A program made the position numbers and the translations under genes. Below are positions 1-8,355 of a stretch of DNA of 37,558 nucleotides, in pieces. Under the pieces are notes generated by a model, which saw nothing but the letters and a program-made list of their open reading frames with translations, made no database searches and was not told the DNA's origin. Within the stretch, counting starts at the first letter, position 1. Every line of letters starts with the position of its first letter. The DNA is taken from contig JAPLKL010000068.1 in assembly GCA_026388095.1 (NCBI GenBank), positions 1-37,558 on the forward strand, given 5' to 3'. This stretch comes from Elusimicrobiota bacterium (GTDB taxonomy: Bacteria > Elusimicrobiota > Elusimicrobia > UBA1565 > UBA9628).

Positions 1-903
1 CCGGCCCGCGCCCTCTACGACATCTCCTATTTCCCGGACGAGGAGTTCCAGGGCTACGCGTTGCGCCCCATGCCGGCGCCGCGCCCCGCCACGGATGAGG
101 CCAAAGCCGAGCAGCGCCGCGGCCTGGAGGCCATGGTGCAGGAGCACGTCCGCCAGCTGCACCGCCAGGGCCGCCTAGCCAAGGACGAGAACACGGCTTG
201 GTCGGTCTACGATTTCACCAGCGGGGAGAAGCTGGTGGAGATCAACGGGGACCTCAAGCTGCAGGCCGCCAGCCTCATCAAGCCCTTCATCGCTTTGGCC
301 TACATGCACCAGGCCAAGCAGGGTATCCTGGCCTACGACGACGCCGCCCGCGGCCGCTTGGAGCGCATGATCCAGCACTCGGACAACAACGCCACCAACT
401 GGGCCCTGCGCAAGCTCGGCGGCCCGGCGGCCGTCCAGTCCCTGCTGCGCCGGAACTACGGCTCCTTGCTGGCCAACGTCGAGATCGTCGAGTACATCCC
501 CCGGGGCGGGCGGACCTACCGAAATAGAGCCTCGGCGGGCGACTACAGCCGGTTCCTGCTCGCGCTCTGGCGCGAGGAGCTGCCCGGCGCGGTCGAAATC
601 AAGCGCCTCATGGCCTTGCCCAAGCGCGACCGCCTGCGCACCGGGGCGGACCTGCCGCAGGACACCGAGGACTTCAGCAAGACCGGCAGCACCAGCCACC
701 TCTGCGGCGACATGGGCGTGCTCCTGGCCAAGGCGCCGGACGGCCGCGAGTACGCCTACGCACTCATCGGCATCATCGAGAAACGCCACGCGGCCCGGCA
801 CTATTTCCGCTGGCTGCACTCCCGGGGCGACATCATCCGCGAGATGTCGGGGGTGTTCTACCGCGTCATCGCCAGCATGCACGGTTTCGGCGCGGGACGC
901 TGA
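1..903 (+). CDS. Class A beta-lactamase-like serine hydrolase (5' end outside window)
   Basis: The reading frame is open from base 1, so the gene begins upstream of the window; the TTG at 61 is only the first start-like codon inside it. The three class A/PBP-type active-site motifs are in the right order: SLIK (SxxK, codons from 271) after a short strand-rich stretch, SDN (from 379) and KTG (from about 679). The usual ExxLN omega-loop glutamate that deacylates beta-lactams is not evident, so a cell-wall-directed or unknown serine hydrolase is as likely as a true beta-lactamase. It converges on the S41 protease gene with only 12 bp between the two stop codons. Confidence 0.8.
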   Translation, partial: PARALYDISYFPDEEFQGYALRPMPAPRPATDEAKAEQRRGLEAMVQEHVRQLHRQGRLAKDENTAWSVYDFTSGEKLVEINGDLKLQAASLIKPFIALAYMHQAKQGILAYDDAARGRLERMIQHSDNNATNWALRKLGGPAAVQSLLRRNYGSLLANVEIVEYIPRGGRTYRNRASAGDYSRFLLALWREELPGAVEIKRLMALPKRDRLRTGADLPQDTEDFSKTGSTSHLCGDMGVLLAKAPDGREYAYALIGIIEKRHAARHYFRWLHSRGDIIREMSGVFYRVIASMHGFGAGR

Positions 904-915
904 CTCTCCCGCTTT

Positions 916-1633
916 TCAGCGGATGATCAGTATCTTCTTCACGACCTTGGCCGCGCCAGGGCTGGTGATGACGGCCAGATACCCCCCCGTGGCCACGTCC
1001 TGGCCCGAGTCGTTGCGCGCGTCCCAGCGCAGCTTGCCGCTCGAATCCTCGGAGCTGAAGCTCGTCACCAGACTCCCGGTCAAGGTGTAGATCCTGATGA
1101 TGACGCTCTGGGGCAGATTGTCGAAGATGATGCCGGAGTTGGGGTCCGCGGCCGAGTAGGGCTTGCCCTGATCCGCATTGCCCCCGTTGGGCCGGTACGG
1201 AACGGGATAGACCCGCAGCGTGGACAAGCCGCTCACCGCCCCCGCGCCGAAGGCCGTGAAGATGGACAGATGGCTGAGCTGCCCCACCACCACCTTGTCC
1301 ACCGTGTCCACGGTCGAGCCCGGCACCGCCTCCCAAAGCCCGCTCGTCTCGTTGAGCGTGTAGAGCTGCAGGGTGTCGGCGCGCACCGGCGGAGAGGTTC
1401 CGTCAACGAAGCCCGTGTTGTTGACATCGGAATAGGGGATCCTCACCGTGACCGGCGGGTCCAAAGTCCCGCTGGAGCGCACGCCGTCCACCGCGATGAT
1501 GAACTCGGTCAAAGACCCCGTCGATTGCCGCAGGCCCGCGGGCGCCACGGCCGCAACGATCAAGGCGGTGGTGTCGCCCGTCAGCGGCCTCTGCAGCGGC
1601 GACTCGGAGAGCATCCAGCCCGTGGCCGCGCCC
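916..1633 (-). repeat. Copy 1 of a 718-bp repeat encoding the C-terminal sorting-type region
   Basis: Measured from the stop codon, this segment aligns to 4302-5019 without any insertion or deletion; both arms are exactly 718 bp. Most stretches I compared differ by only scattered single bases. It encodes the C-terminal domain of the S41 protease. Similarity weakens upstream, where the two enzymes differ. Confidence 0.85.
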
Positions 1634-3396
1634 TGCAGCGAGATGGGGATGATGAGCCGCGCCTGACCGTCGCTGCCCGTCAGAGTCTGGCTGGAGGTCC
1701 CGCTGATGTAGGAGCCCAGCCCGGGCGTGACCACGGTCACGGTGCTCGAGAAGGCCTGGCCGCTCGGGTTGGAGGCCAGCAGGTAGCGGGAATACGCGGT
1801 GGCCGAGGAAAGCCCTGTTTCGAGGTAGAAGGTGGCGGAGTTCGGCAGGGCCGCCAGCAAGGTCCCGGTCGCGTAGAAGAGCTGGAAATCGCCCGCCAGC
1901 CCCCCGGAAGTGGGCCAGCTCCAGCGGATCGCGGCGCTGGACACGGCGCAGGCGCTCAGCTTCGGCGGGGCGGGCGGCATGGTGTCGATGGCGAAGGCGA
2001 GCTCCGGGTCCTCGCCGTTGGCGAAGGCGAGGACCATCGACTCGGTCCGAGGCACGCGCAGGGTCGGCGCCACGCCGCCCACCCCGCCGCGGCTGTCGAG
2101 TTGGACGATCTTGCTCTCGTCCAAAGATTGGCCTGAAGGGAACTCGACGCCGACGCCCCCGGGAAGCGTTGCGCCGTCTCCCATCAGCATCCCGAAGGAG
2201 CCGTTCGTGCCGTAGAACCCGACGACCTGCCCGCGCGGCGCCCGCGCGATCCCCAGCGCCACGCCCTCGCCGGAGCTGATGGTCATCGGCCTCACCAGGG
2301 CCCGGACCGGGCCGTTGTAGCGCGGCGTCTGCGGCTCGATGGAGAGCGAGCCGCCCCGGACGGCGCCGCCGTGCTCGTCGTCAAGGCCGATCTCGAAGAG
2401 CCCGGTCTGCGCGTTGAAGTAGTTCTGGTACTCATAGAAAGACGGAGCGTCGTGGAAGAACCCCGCGTAGCGGGCGGCCATGGCGTCGTCGCCGCCGGCG
2501 TTGTCGCGCAGGTCCACGATCACGCCGGGCACCCCCGCGTCCACGAAGGCTTGGATGGCCCGCCTGAAATCATCGTAGGCGCTCTGGGTGCTGCCCTCCA
2601 TCGTAACCCTGAGATAGCCATGTCCGCTGGGGAGCATCTTGAAGGCGATGGGAGGCGCCGACGAGTCGGGCGGGGCGGCGAAATTCGCCTGCTTGATGGT
2701 CGCGAAGTCGTCGTTCACGGCGGAGAGGACGGCCGTCTGCGCCGCGGGCGCGCCGTCGTTGCGGAACACGACGGTGGCCGGGGTCCCCGCCGGGGCGCGG
2801 GCGAGATAGGTGAAGCGTTCGAGGCGCTCATAGGCGTCGGTCGCGATGGGCCAGAACGCCTTCCTCCAGAGCAGATCGACTTGGGCGAGCGCCGTCGCGA
2901 TGGGGAGCCCGTTCCACTGGGTGATCTCCGCGCCCGCCAACATGCCTGCCCCGGCCGCGGGGCCGCCCGCGAGGACCCGGTGGGCGACCACGCGCCCGTC
3001 ATCGAGACCCGTTAGGCAAAGCCCGAATCCGCCGGCCGTACGCTCCTCCTCCCTGGCGGTCAAGTCGGGGCTTTTGATGCTGACGTGTCCGTCCGGGATC
3101 GAGAGGACATAGCCGCGCAGCGCGGTCAGATACGCCCAGCGGTCGTCCGCCGCCTGGGCCGCCGTGATCCGCGGGAGGTACAGGCCCCTGAGCCCCGCCC
3201 AGTCGATGGACTTCCACGACGTGAACGCGTACTCTCGGGAGAACTTGGCGTGGAAGGATTCGAAGGCCTGCGTCCAGGTCATGGTGCTGAAGTTCTCGGG
3301 CTGCGGCAGGGGGATGGCCTCGCTCGCGTCCGCGCGGGCGGCCGGCCCGGCGAGCGCCAAGAAGCAGAGCAGCGCCGCCGCCGTTCGCGAGGCCAT
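916..3396 (-). CDS. Secreted S41-family (C-terminal-processing-like) protease with C-terminal sorting-type domain
   Basis: The 826-aa product has a signal peptide (about 1-22), a PDZ-like segment (about 125-215), and an S41 core with the VDLRDNAGGDD stretch near 294-304 and the probable nucleophile in TISSGEG near 372-378. An Fn3-like region (about 485-560) follows. The last roughly 80 residues form a VYPVPYRPNGG...KKILIIR domain resembling FlgD-Ig or type IX secretion C-terminal domains. It starts 3 nt after the PorV gene's stop, so it is the last gene of the 6491-916 operon. The 3' 718 bp are almost the same as the end of the class C hydrolase gene. Likely an exported or surface-attached protease; the substrate is unknown. 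Confidence 0.85.
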   Translation of the reverse strand: MASRTAAALLCFLALAGPAARADASEAIPLPQPENFSTMTWTQAFESFHAKFSREYAFTSWKSIDWAGLRGLYLPRITAAQAADDRWAYLTALRGYVLSIPDGHVSIKSPDLTAREEERTAGGFGLCLTGLDDGRVVAHRVLAGGPAAGAGMLAGAEITQWNGLPIATALAQVDLLWRKAFWPIATDAYERLERFTYLARAPAGTPATVVFRNDGAPAAQTAVLSAVNDDFATIKQANFAAPPDSSAPPIAFKMLPSGHGYLRVTMEGSTQSAYDDFRRAIQAFVDAGVPGVIVDLRDNAGGDDAMAARYAGFFHDAPSFYEYQNYFNAQTGLFEIGLDDEHGGAVRGGSLSIEPQTPRYNGPVRALVRPMTISSGEGVALGIARAPRGQVVGFYGTNGSFGMLMGDGATLPGGVGVEFPSGQSLDESKIVQLDSRGGVGGVAPTLRVPRTESMVLAFANGEDPELAFAIDTMPPAPPKLSACAVSSAAIRWSWPTSGGLAGDFQLFYATGTLLAALPNSATFYLETGLSSATAYSRYLLASNPSGQAFSSTVTVVTPGLGSYISGTSSQTLTGSDGQARLIIPISLQGAATGWMLSESPLQRPLTGDTTALIVAAVAPAGLRQSTGSLTEFIIAVDGVRSSGTLDPPVTVRIPYSDVNNTGFVDGTSPPVRADTLQLYTLNETSGLWEAVPGSTVDTVDKVVVGQLSHLSIFTAFGAGAVSGLSTLRVYPVPYRPNGGNADQGKPYSAADPNSGIIFDNLPQSVIIRIYTLTGSLVTSFSSEDSSGKLRWDARNDSGQDVATGGYLAVITSPGAAKVVKKILIIR

Positions 3397-3399
3397 GCG

Positions 3400-4305
3400 C
3401 TATTCCCAGCGCAGGGTCAAGGATATGCGGTGGGCGTCGCCCAGGTCTCCCATCGGGACTATGGCGTAGTCCACGCTCCCGGCCTTGAACAGGTAGCCGA
3501 AGCCGGCCGTGATCCCGATGCCGGCGTCGTTGCGCGTGTTGAACCCCATGCGCAAGGCCAGCGGCTCCAGCAGCCGCGTCTCGCCGCCCACGGCCACCAG
3601 CGCGCTTTGGCTGCGCTCCTTGGTCACATCCAGGGCCACGACGTTGCCATGGCCGCTCACCTTGAAGCCATAGGCCGCGCCGGCGCGCAGGTTCAAGGGC
3701 AGGTTCTCGCTGGCCCTGTCGAAACGCACCGTGGGCCCCAGGTTCTGCACCGCCAAGCCCACGGTCAGCCCGCTCAGCGCTGGGACCGCGTAGAGACCGC
3801 CGGCGTCCAAAGCGAAGCCTTGCGCCTTGACGTCGTCGATGGTCTCGCGGATGTACTTGACGCCCACGCCCACGGCCAGCGACTCCGTGAGGGACCGGCC
3901 ATAGCCCGCGCCCAAAGCCAGGTCGCTCAAGCCCGTCTCCCCCAGCCCGGCGCCGCCGGGACTGCTCAAGGTCGTCCTCTGGACGCCGCCGAAGTCGAGG
4001 AAGTTCAGGTCCGCGCCCCAGCCCTGGGGGCTGGCGTAGGCGGCGTACTCCTGGCCGATGCCCTGCATGTAGACGTTGTGCATGAAGGTCGCTTCGTGGC
4101 GGCCCACCTTGGCCAGGCCGGCGGGATTATACAGCAGGGCGTTGGCATCCGTGGCCAGGGCCGTGTAGGCCCCGCCCAGGCCCACGGCCCGGGCATTTGC
4201 GTCGAGGAGCAGGAAGTCCAGCGGCTCAGCCCCCGCCCCGGCCAGGCACGGCCGGGCCAGGGCCAGGCTCAAGGCGGCCAAGACCAGCCCGCGCAGCTTC
4301 CTCAT
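3400..4305 (-). CDS. PorV/PorQ-like (UPF0164-type) outer-membrane beta-barrel protein
   Basis: The 301-aa product has a signal peptide (about 1-22) followed by a hallmark of PorV/UPF0164 proteins: ANARAVGLGGAYTALATDAN then a LLYNPAGLA segment. The rest is alternating amphipathic strands ending in an aromatic-containing SLTLRWE terminus typical of barrels. The ATG at 4305 overlaps the TGA of the upstream class C hydrolase gene (ATGA), indicating translational coupling; the longer open frame to 5304 is antisense-like noise and was not used. In Bacteroidota, PorV carries C-terminal-domain cargo in type IX secretion. Here both flanking genes encode such cargo-like proteins, so a shuttle or attachment role is a reasonable inference. 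Confidence 0.85.
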   Translation of the reverse strand: MRKLRGLVLAALSLALARPCLAGAGAEPLDFLLLDANARAVGLGGAYTALATDANALLYNPAGLAKVGRHEATFMHNVYMQGIGQEYAAYASPQGWGADLNFLDFGGVQRTTLSSPGGAGLGETGLSDLALGAGYGRSLTESLAVGVGVKYIRETIDDVKAQGFALDAGGLYAVPALSGLTVGLAVQNLGPTVRFDRASENLPLNLRAGAAYGFKVSGHGNVVALDVTKERSQSALVAVGGETRLLEPLALRMGFNTRNDAGIGITAGFGYLFKAGSVDYAIVPMGDLGDAHRISLTLRWE

Positions 4306-5019
4306 CTGACCACCAAGATCTTCTTCACGACTTTGGACGCGCCGGGGCTGGTGATGACCGCGAGATAGCCGCCCGTGGCCACCTCTTGGCCGGAGTCGTT
4401 GCGCGCGTCCCAGCGCAGCTTGCCGCTCGAATCCTCGGAGCTGAAGCTCGTCACCAGACTCCCGGTCAAGGTGTAGATCCTGATGCTGACGCTCTGGGGC
4501 AGATTGTCGAAGATGATGCCGGAGTTGGGGTCCGCGGCCGAGTAGGGCTTGCCCTGGTCCGCATTGCCCCCGTTGGGCCGGTAGGGCACGGGATAGACCC
4601 GCAGCGTGGATAAGCCGCTCACCGCCCCCGCGCCGAAGGCCGTGAAGATGGACAGATGGCTGAGCTGCCCCACCACCACCTTGTTCACCGTGTCCACGGT
4701 CGAGCCCGGCACCGCCTCCCAAAGCCCGCTCGTCTCGTTGAGCGTGTAGAGCTGCAGGGTGTCGGCGCGCACCGGCGGAGAGGTCCCGTCCACGAAGCCC
4801 GTGTTGTTGACGTCCGAGTAGGGCACCCTCACGGTGACCGGCAGGGCAAAAGTCCCGTTGCAGCGCACGCCGTCCACCGCGATGATGAACTCGGTCAAAG
4901 ACCCGGTCGATTGCCGCAGGCCCGCGGGCGCCACGGCCGCAACGATCAAGGCGGTGGTGTTGCCCGTCAGCGGCCTCTGCAGCGGCGACTCGGAGAGCAT
5001 CCAGCCCGTGGCCGCGCCC
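4302..5019 (-). repeat. Copy 2 of the 718-bp C-terminal-domain repeat
   Basis: This is the partner of 916-1633, in the same orientation and colinear without gaps. It ends in the same reading frame and at the same codon distance from the stop. The two copies flank the PorV gene, so homologous recombination between them could delete it or homogenise the domains. Confidence 0.85.
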
Positions 5020-6491
5020 AGCAGGGCGGGCGGGATGTCGAGCTGGGTCTTGCCGTCGCTCCCGGTCAGAGTGCTGCTGGAGGTCCCGCTGATGCAGGAG
5101 CCCACCTCGGGCGTGGCCACCGCCTTCGTGCTTGAAAAGAAAAGGCTGACGCTGTCCTTTGCGGCCAGGTATCTTGAGTAGCTGGCCGCCGGAGCGAGCC
5201 CGGTCTCGAGATAAAAAGTCGCGCCGCCGCCGAGAGCGGCCACGGCGCCTCCGGTGGACGCATGGAGGACGAAGCTCTGCGCCGCGCCGCTGGGCAAAGA
5301 CCACGACCAGCGTATGCTGCCGCTGGAGACCGCGCCTCCGGAGAGGGCCGGGGCGGACAACGGGTCCAATATCCTCTTTGCGCCCGAGAGGACGGGGATG
5401 AGCACATCCTCGGTGTTGAAATGCGGCGTCTCAGTGGCTACGGTCACCGTGTCGTTGCGGTTGAGGCCGATGAAGATCGTGCGTTCCGAGCCCGGGAAAT
5501 GGATCCATATCGTGTTCGTCCCGGGGTTGGCGCCTTCGTGGCCGAGCGCTGACTCGCCGAAATACGCCGCAGGGTACCGCGTCATCCCGAAGCCGTAGTC
5601 CGGCGAGACCGCGGTGGCGGCTTCCATCTGGTCGAGGGACGATTGGCTCACGATCCCGCCGCCGAAAAGGGCCCTCACCCAGGCGAGCATGTCGTCGCCG
5701 GTCGAGACGCCGGCGCCCGCCGTGATGTCCCAGGACATGCTCCAGCCGGTGGTGTCCGTGTCGGCCCTGGTCGTCGGGAGCCACGAGTAGCCGTGGGCGT
5801 AGGGCGCGGAGAGCGTCCCGTCCACCGTCAGGGCGGTCCGCGTCATGCCCGCGGGCGCGAAGAGGAGGGCCGATGCGAGGTCCGCGACGCTCTGCCCCGG
5901 CATCGCCGCCTCGGCGATCATCCCCAGGATGTAGTAGCCGGTGTTGCAGTAGTCGTGCCGCGTTCCGGGGGGGAAGTTGAAGCCGTGGGCGTTCGATATC
6001 GAGAGGATTTCGCCGGCTGTCCACTCGCGCGTCGGGTCGGCCAGGAGTATGTTCCAGAACAACGGGACCGAGTGCTCGTGATCATAGATCCCGCTCGTGT
6101 GGTTGAGCAGCATCCGGATGGAGACTTGGCCGCCGCCGGTCACCTGGCCCGGCAGCCAACGCTCGACCGTGTCGTCGAGCGAGAGCTTGCCCAGCTCGAC
6201 GAGCCGCATGATGAGCGCCGCGGTGAAGGTCTTGGTGACCGAGGCTAGGCGTATCTGCATGCCGGGGCTGAGCGCCTCGCCCGTAGAGAGGTCCGCCTTG
6301 CCCGCCGCGCCGACCCAGGTGCCGCTGGACGTGTCGACCGCGAGGATGGCGCCGGGGGCGCCGGCGTCGCTCACCTTCGAGTCGATGAGCGCCTGGAGGG
6401 CGTCGGTCTTCTCGGAGGGGATCCCCGTCACCGCCCCGGCGCGGGATGCCGTCGCGAAAAGCGCGAGCGCCGCGACGGGAAGAAATCTCAT
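4302..6491 (-). CDS. Secreted class C beta-lactamase/DD-peptidase-like serine hydrolase with C-terminal sorting-type domain
   Basis: The 729-aa product has a signal peptide (about 1-20) and a beta-lactamase/PBP4-type domain with SVTK (S84-K87), YCN (Y181-N183) and HEG (H318-G320), the last replacing KTG as in many esterase or D-aminopeptidase relatives. After about residue 380 come an Fn3-like region and the same VYPVPYRPNGG...KKILVVR domain as in the S41 protease. It is the first gene of an operon with PorV and the S41 protease. A TATGAT box lies exactly 6 nt before the ATG, and no Shine-Dalgarno sequence is evident, so the message may be leaderless. Substrate unknown; penicillin resistance need not be implied. 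Confidence 0.85.
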   Translation of the reverse strand: MRFLPVAALALFATASRAGAVTGIPSEKTDALQALIDSKVSDAGAPGAILAVDTSSGTWVGAAGKADLSTGEALSPGMQIRLASVTKTFTAALIMRLVELGKLSLDDTVERWLPGQVTGGGQVSIRMLLNHTSGIYDHEHSVPLFWNILLADPTREWTAGEILSISNAHGFNFPPGTRHDYCNTGYYILGMIAEAAMPGQSVADLASALLFAPAGMTRTALTVDGTLSAPYAHGYSWLPTTRADTDTTGWSMSWDITAGAGVSTGDDMLAWVRALFGGGIVSQSSLDQMEAATAVSPDYGFGMTRYPAAYFGESALGHEGANPGTNTIWIHFPGSERTIFIGLNRNDTVTVATETPHFNTEDVLIPVLSGAKRILDPLSAPALSGGAVSSGSIRWSWSLPSGAAQSFVLHASTGGAVAALGGGATFYLETGLAPAASYSRYLAAKDSVSLFFSSTKAVATPEVGSCISGTSSSTLTGSDGKTQLDIPPALLGAATGWMLSESPLQRPLTGNTTALIVAAVAPAGLRQSTGSLTEFIIAVDGVRCNGTFALPVTVRVPYSDVNNTGFVDGTSPPVRADTLQLYTLNETSGLWEAVPGSTVDTVNKVVVGQLSHLSIFTAFGAGAVSGLSTLRVYPVPYRPNGGNADQGKPYSAADPNSGIIFDNLPQSVSIRIYTLTGSLVTSFSSEDSSGKLRWDARNDSGQEVATGGYLAVITSPGASKVVKKILVVR

Positions 6492-6497
6492 CCGCCC

Positions 6498-6503
6498 ATC
6501 ATA
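6498..6503 (-). promoter_or_regulatory. Putative -10 element of the class C hydrolase/PorV/S41 operon
   Basis: On the minus strand the sequence reads TATGAT, six bases (GGGCGG), then the ATG at 6491. A start site about 7 nt past the -10 would fall on the ATG itself. No convincing -35 was found. Confidence 0.45.
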
Positions 6504-6528
6504 GCAAAGGCCGGCGGGCCCGCAGGCC

Positions 6529-7518
6529 TCAGGGCAGGATGGTGCCGTAGGAGAGCTGACCCAGCGACCCGAACCGCGCGCCCAGGTCGCTGACCCGGAC
6601 CACGTCGCCCGTGTGCGGGGACTCGATGACCTGGCCGTCGCCGATGTAGGCCAGCACGTGGTGGGCCGGGCTGCCCACGAAGATCAGGTCGCCGGGCTTG
6701 AGCGCGCCGGGGTCCCTGAGGGGCTGGGCGCCGGTGGCGCGCTGCTGGTCCGCGGCCGTGCGCGGGATGCGGCCGAAGCCGATCTTGGTGAGGCTGGCCA
6801 CGATCAGCCCCGAGCAATCCACGCCGCCGTCCCGCCCGGGGCTGGTGCCGCCCCACTTGTAGGGCGTGCCCCGGAAGCTGAACAAGGACTGGATGAAAGC
6901 GTCGAGCAGGCCCTTGGGCGGCTCGGGAGACGGGGTCACGGGCTGGGCGGGCGCGGGCGCCGCCCCCGGCGCCTGCGGGGCAGCCGGAGCCTGCGGGGCC
7001 GCGGGAGCCTCGGCGACCGGGCCGCCGCCAGGGCCGGGGCCGTACCAGACCCGGGACGCCTGCCACTGGGCCGCGCCCGCGGCGTCGCCGCCCAGGCTCT
7101 GCGTGCGCACCCAGCCCTTGGTGCCCTCCCACTTCATGGTCTGGGGGTTGTACTCGGTGAGCCGGTCCACCTCGACGAGGGACCAGCCGTCCTTGGTGAA
7201 AGCCAGCTGGCGGACGGGCTCGTTCTTGTAGAGCTGGGTCAGGCGCTCGGCGTCGTACTCCCGTCCTTTCTCCGGCTTCTTGGCGAAAAGGTCCGCGCCG
7301 TCGCTTCCGACATAGTAGGTCGGGAAGACCGCGTCTCCCGCGGCCACGTCCGAGACCGCCGCGGCGACGGGAGCGGCGGCCGGGGCGCCCGCGCTGTCGA
7401 AAGAACCGGAAAGGGAGCCGATCTCCGGGAGCCTCAGGGCGGCGGCGGGGCGAGCCGCGCCGGCAAGCAGCAGCGCCAAAGCCGCGGCGCCTGCGCCTTC
7501 CCGCATCCTCTTGACCAT
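6529..7518 (-). CDS. Secreted NlpC/P60 peptidoglycan endopeptidase with SH3-like domain
   Basis: The 329-aa product has a signal peptide (about 1-27), an SH3-like region (about 65-140, with GWSLVEV and KGWVRTQ), a long Pro/Ala linker (about 165-200), and a C-terminal NlpC/P60 domain. The catalytic Cys is in GGVDCSGLIV (C235), the His in SPAHHVLAYIG (H286 or H287) and a likely third polar residue is H302. Such enzymes cut gamma-D-glutamyl-diamino acid bonds in the wall. The likely start is the ATG at 7518, since TATCCT lies exactly 6 nt before it; MREG four codons later is an alternative. The gene stands alone, divergent from osmC. Confidence 0.9.
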   Translation of the reverse strand: MVKRMREGAGAAALALLLAGAARPAAALRLPEIGSLSGSFDSAGAPAAAPVAAAVSDVAAGDAVFPTYYVGSDGADLFAKKPEKGREYDAERLTQLYKNEPVRQLAFTKDGWSLVEVDRLTEYNPQTMKWEGTKGWVRTQSLGGDAAGAAQWQASRVWYGPGPGGGPVAEAPAAPQAPAAPQAPGAAPAPAQPVTPSPEPPKGLLDAFIQSLFSFRGTPYKWGGTSPGRDGGVDCSGLIVASLTKIGFGRIPRTAADQQRATGAQPLRDPGALKPGDLIFVGSPAHHVLAYIGDGQVIESPHTGDVVRVSDLGARFGSLGQLSYGTILP

Positions 7519-7524
7519 GAGGAC

Positions 7525-7530
7525 AGGATA
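7525..7530 (-). promoter_or_regulatory. Putative -10 element for the NlpC/P60 gene
   Basis: TATCCT on the minus strand is separated by exactly 6 nt from the ATG at 7518. No Shine-Dalgarno sequence fits in that space, so translation would be leaderless. The -35 is weak. Confidence 0.35.
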
Positions 7531-7583
7531 CCGGGACTTCCGGCCCAGGCCCAGAGTCCTTGGGGCCCATGTCGGATAGGTCC

Positions 7584-7613
7584 TTGGACCCAGAGGCGGG
7601 GACTTGATATCAT
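7584..7613 (+). promoter_or_regulatory. Putative promoter of the osmC/ygbA-like pair
   Basis: TTGGAC (7584-7589), an 18-bp spacer and TATCAT (7608-7613) with an extended TGA just before the -10. The ATG at 7620 follows after 6 nt, predicting transcription starting at the start codon. Confidence 0.5.
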
Positions 7614-7619
7614 GTCTCC

Positions 7620-8018
7620 ATGGAGATGGACATCAAGCTGCTCGGCGGCAAGAAGGTCTCGGCCGAGTTCAAGGGCCTCAGCATAGCCACGGACCAGCCC
7701 AAGGACCTCGGCGGGGAGGGCAGCGCGCCCTCGCCTTTCGACCTCTTCTTGGCCTCTTTGGGCACCTGCGCGGGCTTTTACATCCAGAGCTTCTGCCAGA
7801 AGCGCGGCATCGCCACGCAGGGCATCTCGCTCCTGCAGAAGATGGACATGGACTCGGAGACCCACATGGTCAAGCTGGTGTCCATCGAGCTGGCCTTGCC
7901 CAGGGACTTCCCGGAGAAGTACCGCGCAGGCGTCATCGGCGCGGCCAACCTGTGCCTGGTCAAGAAGCACCTCCAGGAGCCTCCGCGCATTGAGCTCTCC
8001 TCCAGGACAGCCGCGTAA
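7620..8018 (+). CDS. OsmC family peroxiredoxin-like protein
   Basis: The 132-aa product matches the OsmC/Ohr fold: an N-terminal strand region, GEGSAPSPFDLFLASLGTCAGFYIQ with the first conserved Cys (C50) at the start of the central helix, and a second Cys in AANLCLVKKHL (C112). In OsmC/Ohr enzymes these two cysteines reduce organic hydroperoxides; YhfA-like members of the same family are less well defined. The start at 7620 is supported by a promoter ending 6 nt upstream. The 3' end overlaps the next gene by 29 nt, so both are probably co-transcribed. A cytoplasmic stress-response role is likely. Confidence 0.85.
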   Translation: MEMDIKLLGGKKVSAEFKGLSIATDQPKDLGGEGSAPSPFDLFLASLGTCAGFYIQSFCQKRGIATQGISLLQKMDMDSETHMVKLVSIELALPRDFPEKYRAGVIGAANLCLVKKHLQEPPRIELSSRTAA

Positions 8019-8349
8019 GCGCCTGCACCAGCGCCTGGCCCGCGAACGGCTCACGATCGCGGCTATGCTGGGCATCTACTGCCGCGCCAAGCATGGCGGC
8101 ATGGACCTCTGCGCCGAGTGCGCGGACCTGCTCGTCTACGCGGCGAACCGCCTGGAGCATTGCCGCTACGGCGGCGGCAAGCCCCCCTGCAAGGACTGCC
8201 CGGCCCACTGCTACGCGCCGAAGCGCCGCGCCGCCATCCAAGAGGTCATGCGCTACGCCGGGCCGCGCATGCCGGCTCGCCATCCCTACCTGGCCCTGCG
8301 CCACCTGCTCGACGGCTTGAAGCCGGCCCCCCGGAAACGCAGCCGCTGA
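7990..8349 (+). CDS. YgbA-like (nitrous oxide-stimulated promoter family) cysteine-rich protein
   Basis: The 119-aa product closely follows the pattern of E. coli YgbA: a basic helix (RLARERLTIAAMLGIYC), a LCAECADLLVYA stretch, CRYGGGKPPCKDCPAHCYAP and then VMRYAGPRMPARHPYLALRHLLDG. The ordered cysteines suggest metal or cluster binding. In enterobacteria ygbA is controlled by the nitric-oxide sensor NsrR; that regulation is not visible here. The best start is the TTG at 7990, inside the osmC 3' end, because the conserved helix begins before the first in-frame ATG (8065). Pairing with OsmC suggests a nitrosative or oxidative stress role (inference). Confidence 0.8.
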   Translation: MSSPPGQPRKRLHQRLARERLTIAAMLGIYCRAKHGGMDLCAECADLLVYAANRLEHCRYGGGKPPCKDCPAHCYAPKRRAAIQEVMRYAGPRMPARHPYLALRHLLDGLKPAPRKRSR

Positions 8350-8355
8350 GCGGGG

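Noticed and set aside
1-903. True class A beta-lactamase (antibiotic resistance gene)
   Set aside because: SxxK, SDN and KTG are present, but the deacylating ExxLN glutamate is not evident, so resistance cannot be claimed.
901-935. Rho-independent terminator between the convergent genes at 903 and 916
   Set aside because: Only a 5-bp GCTGA/TCAGC stem without a convincing U-run can be drawn.
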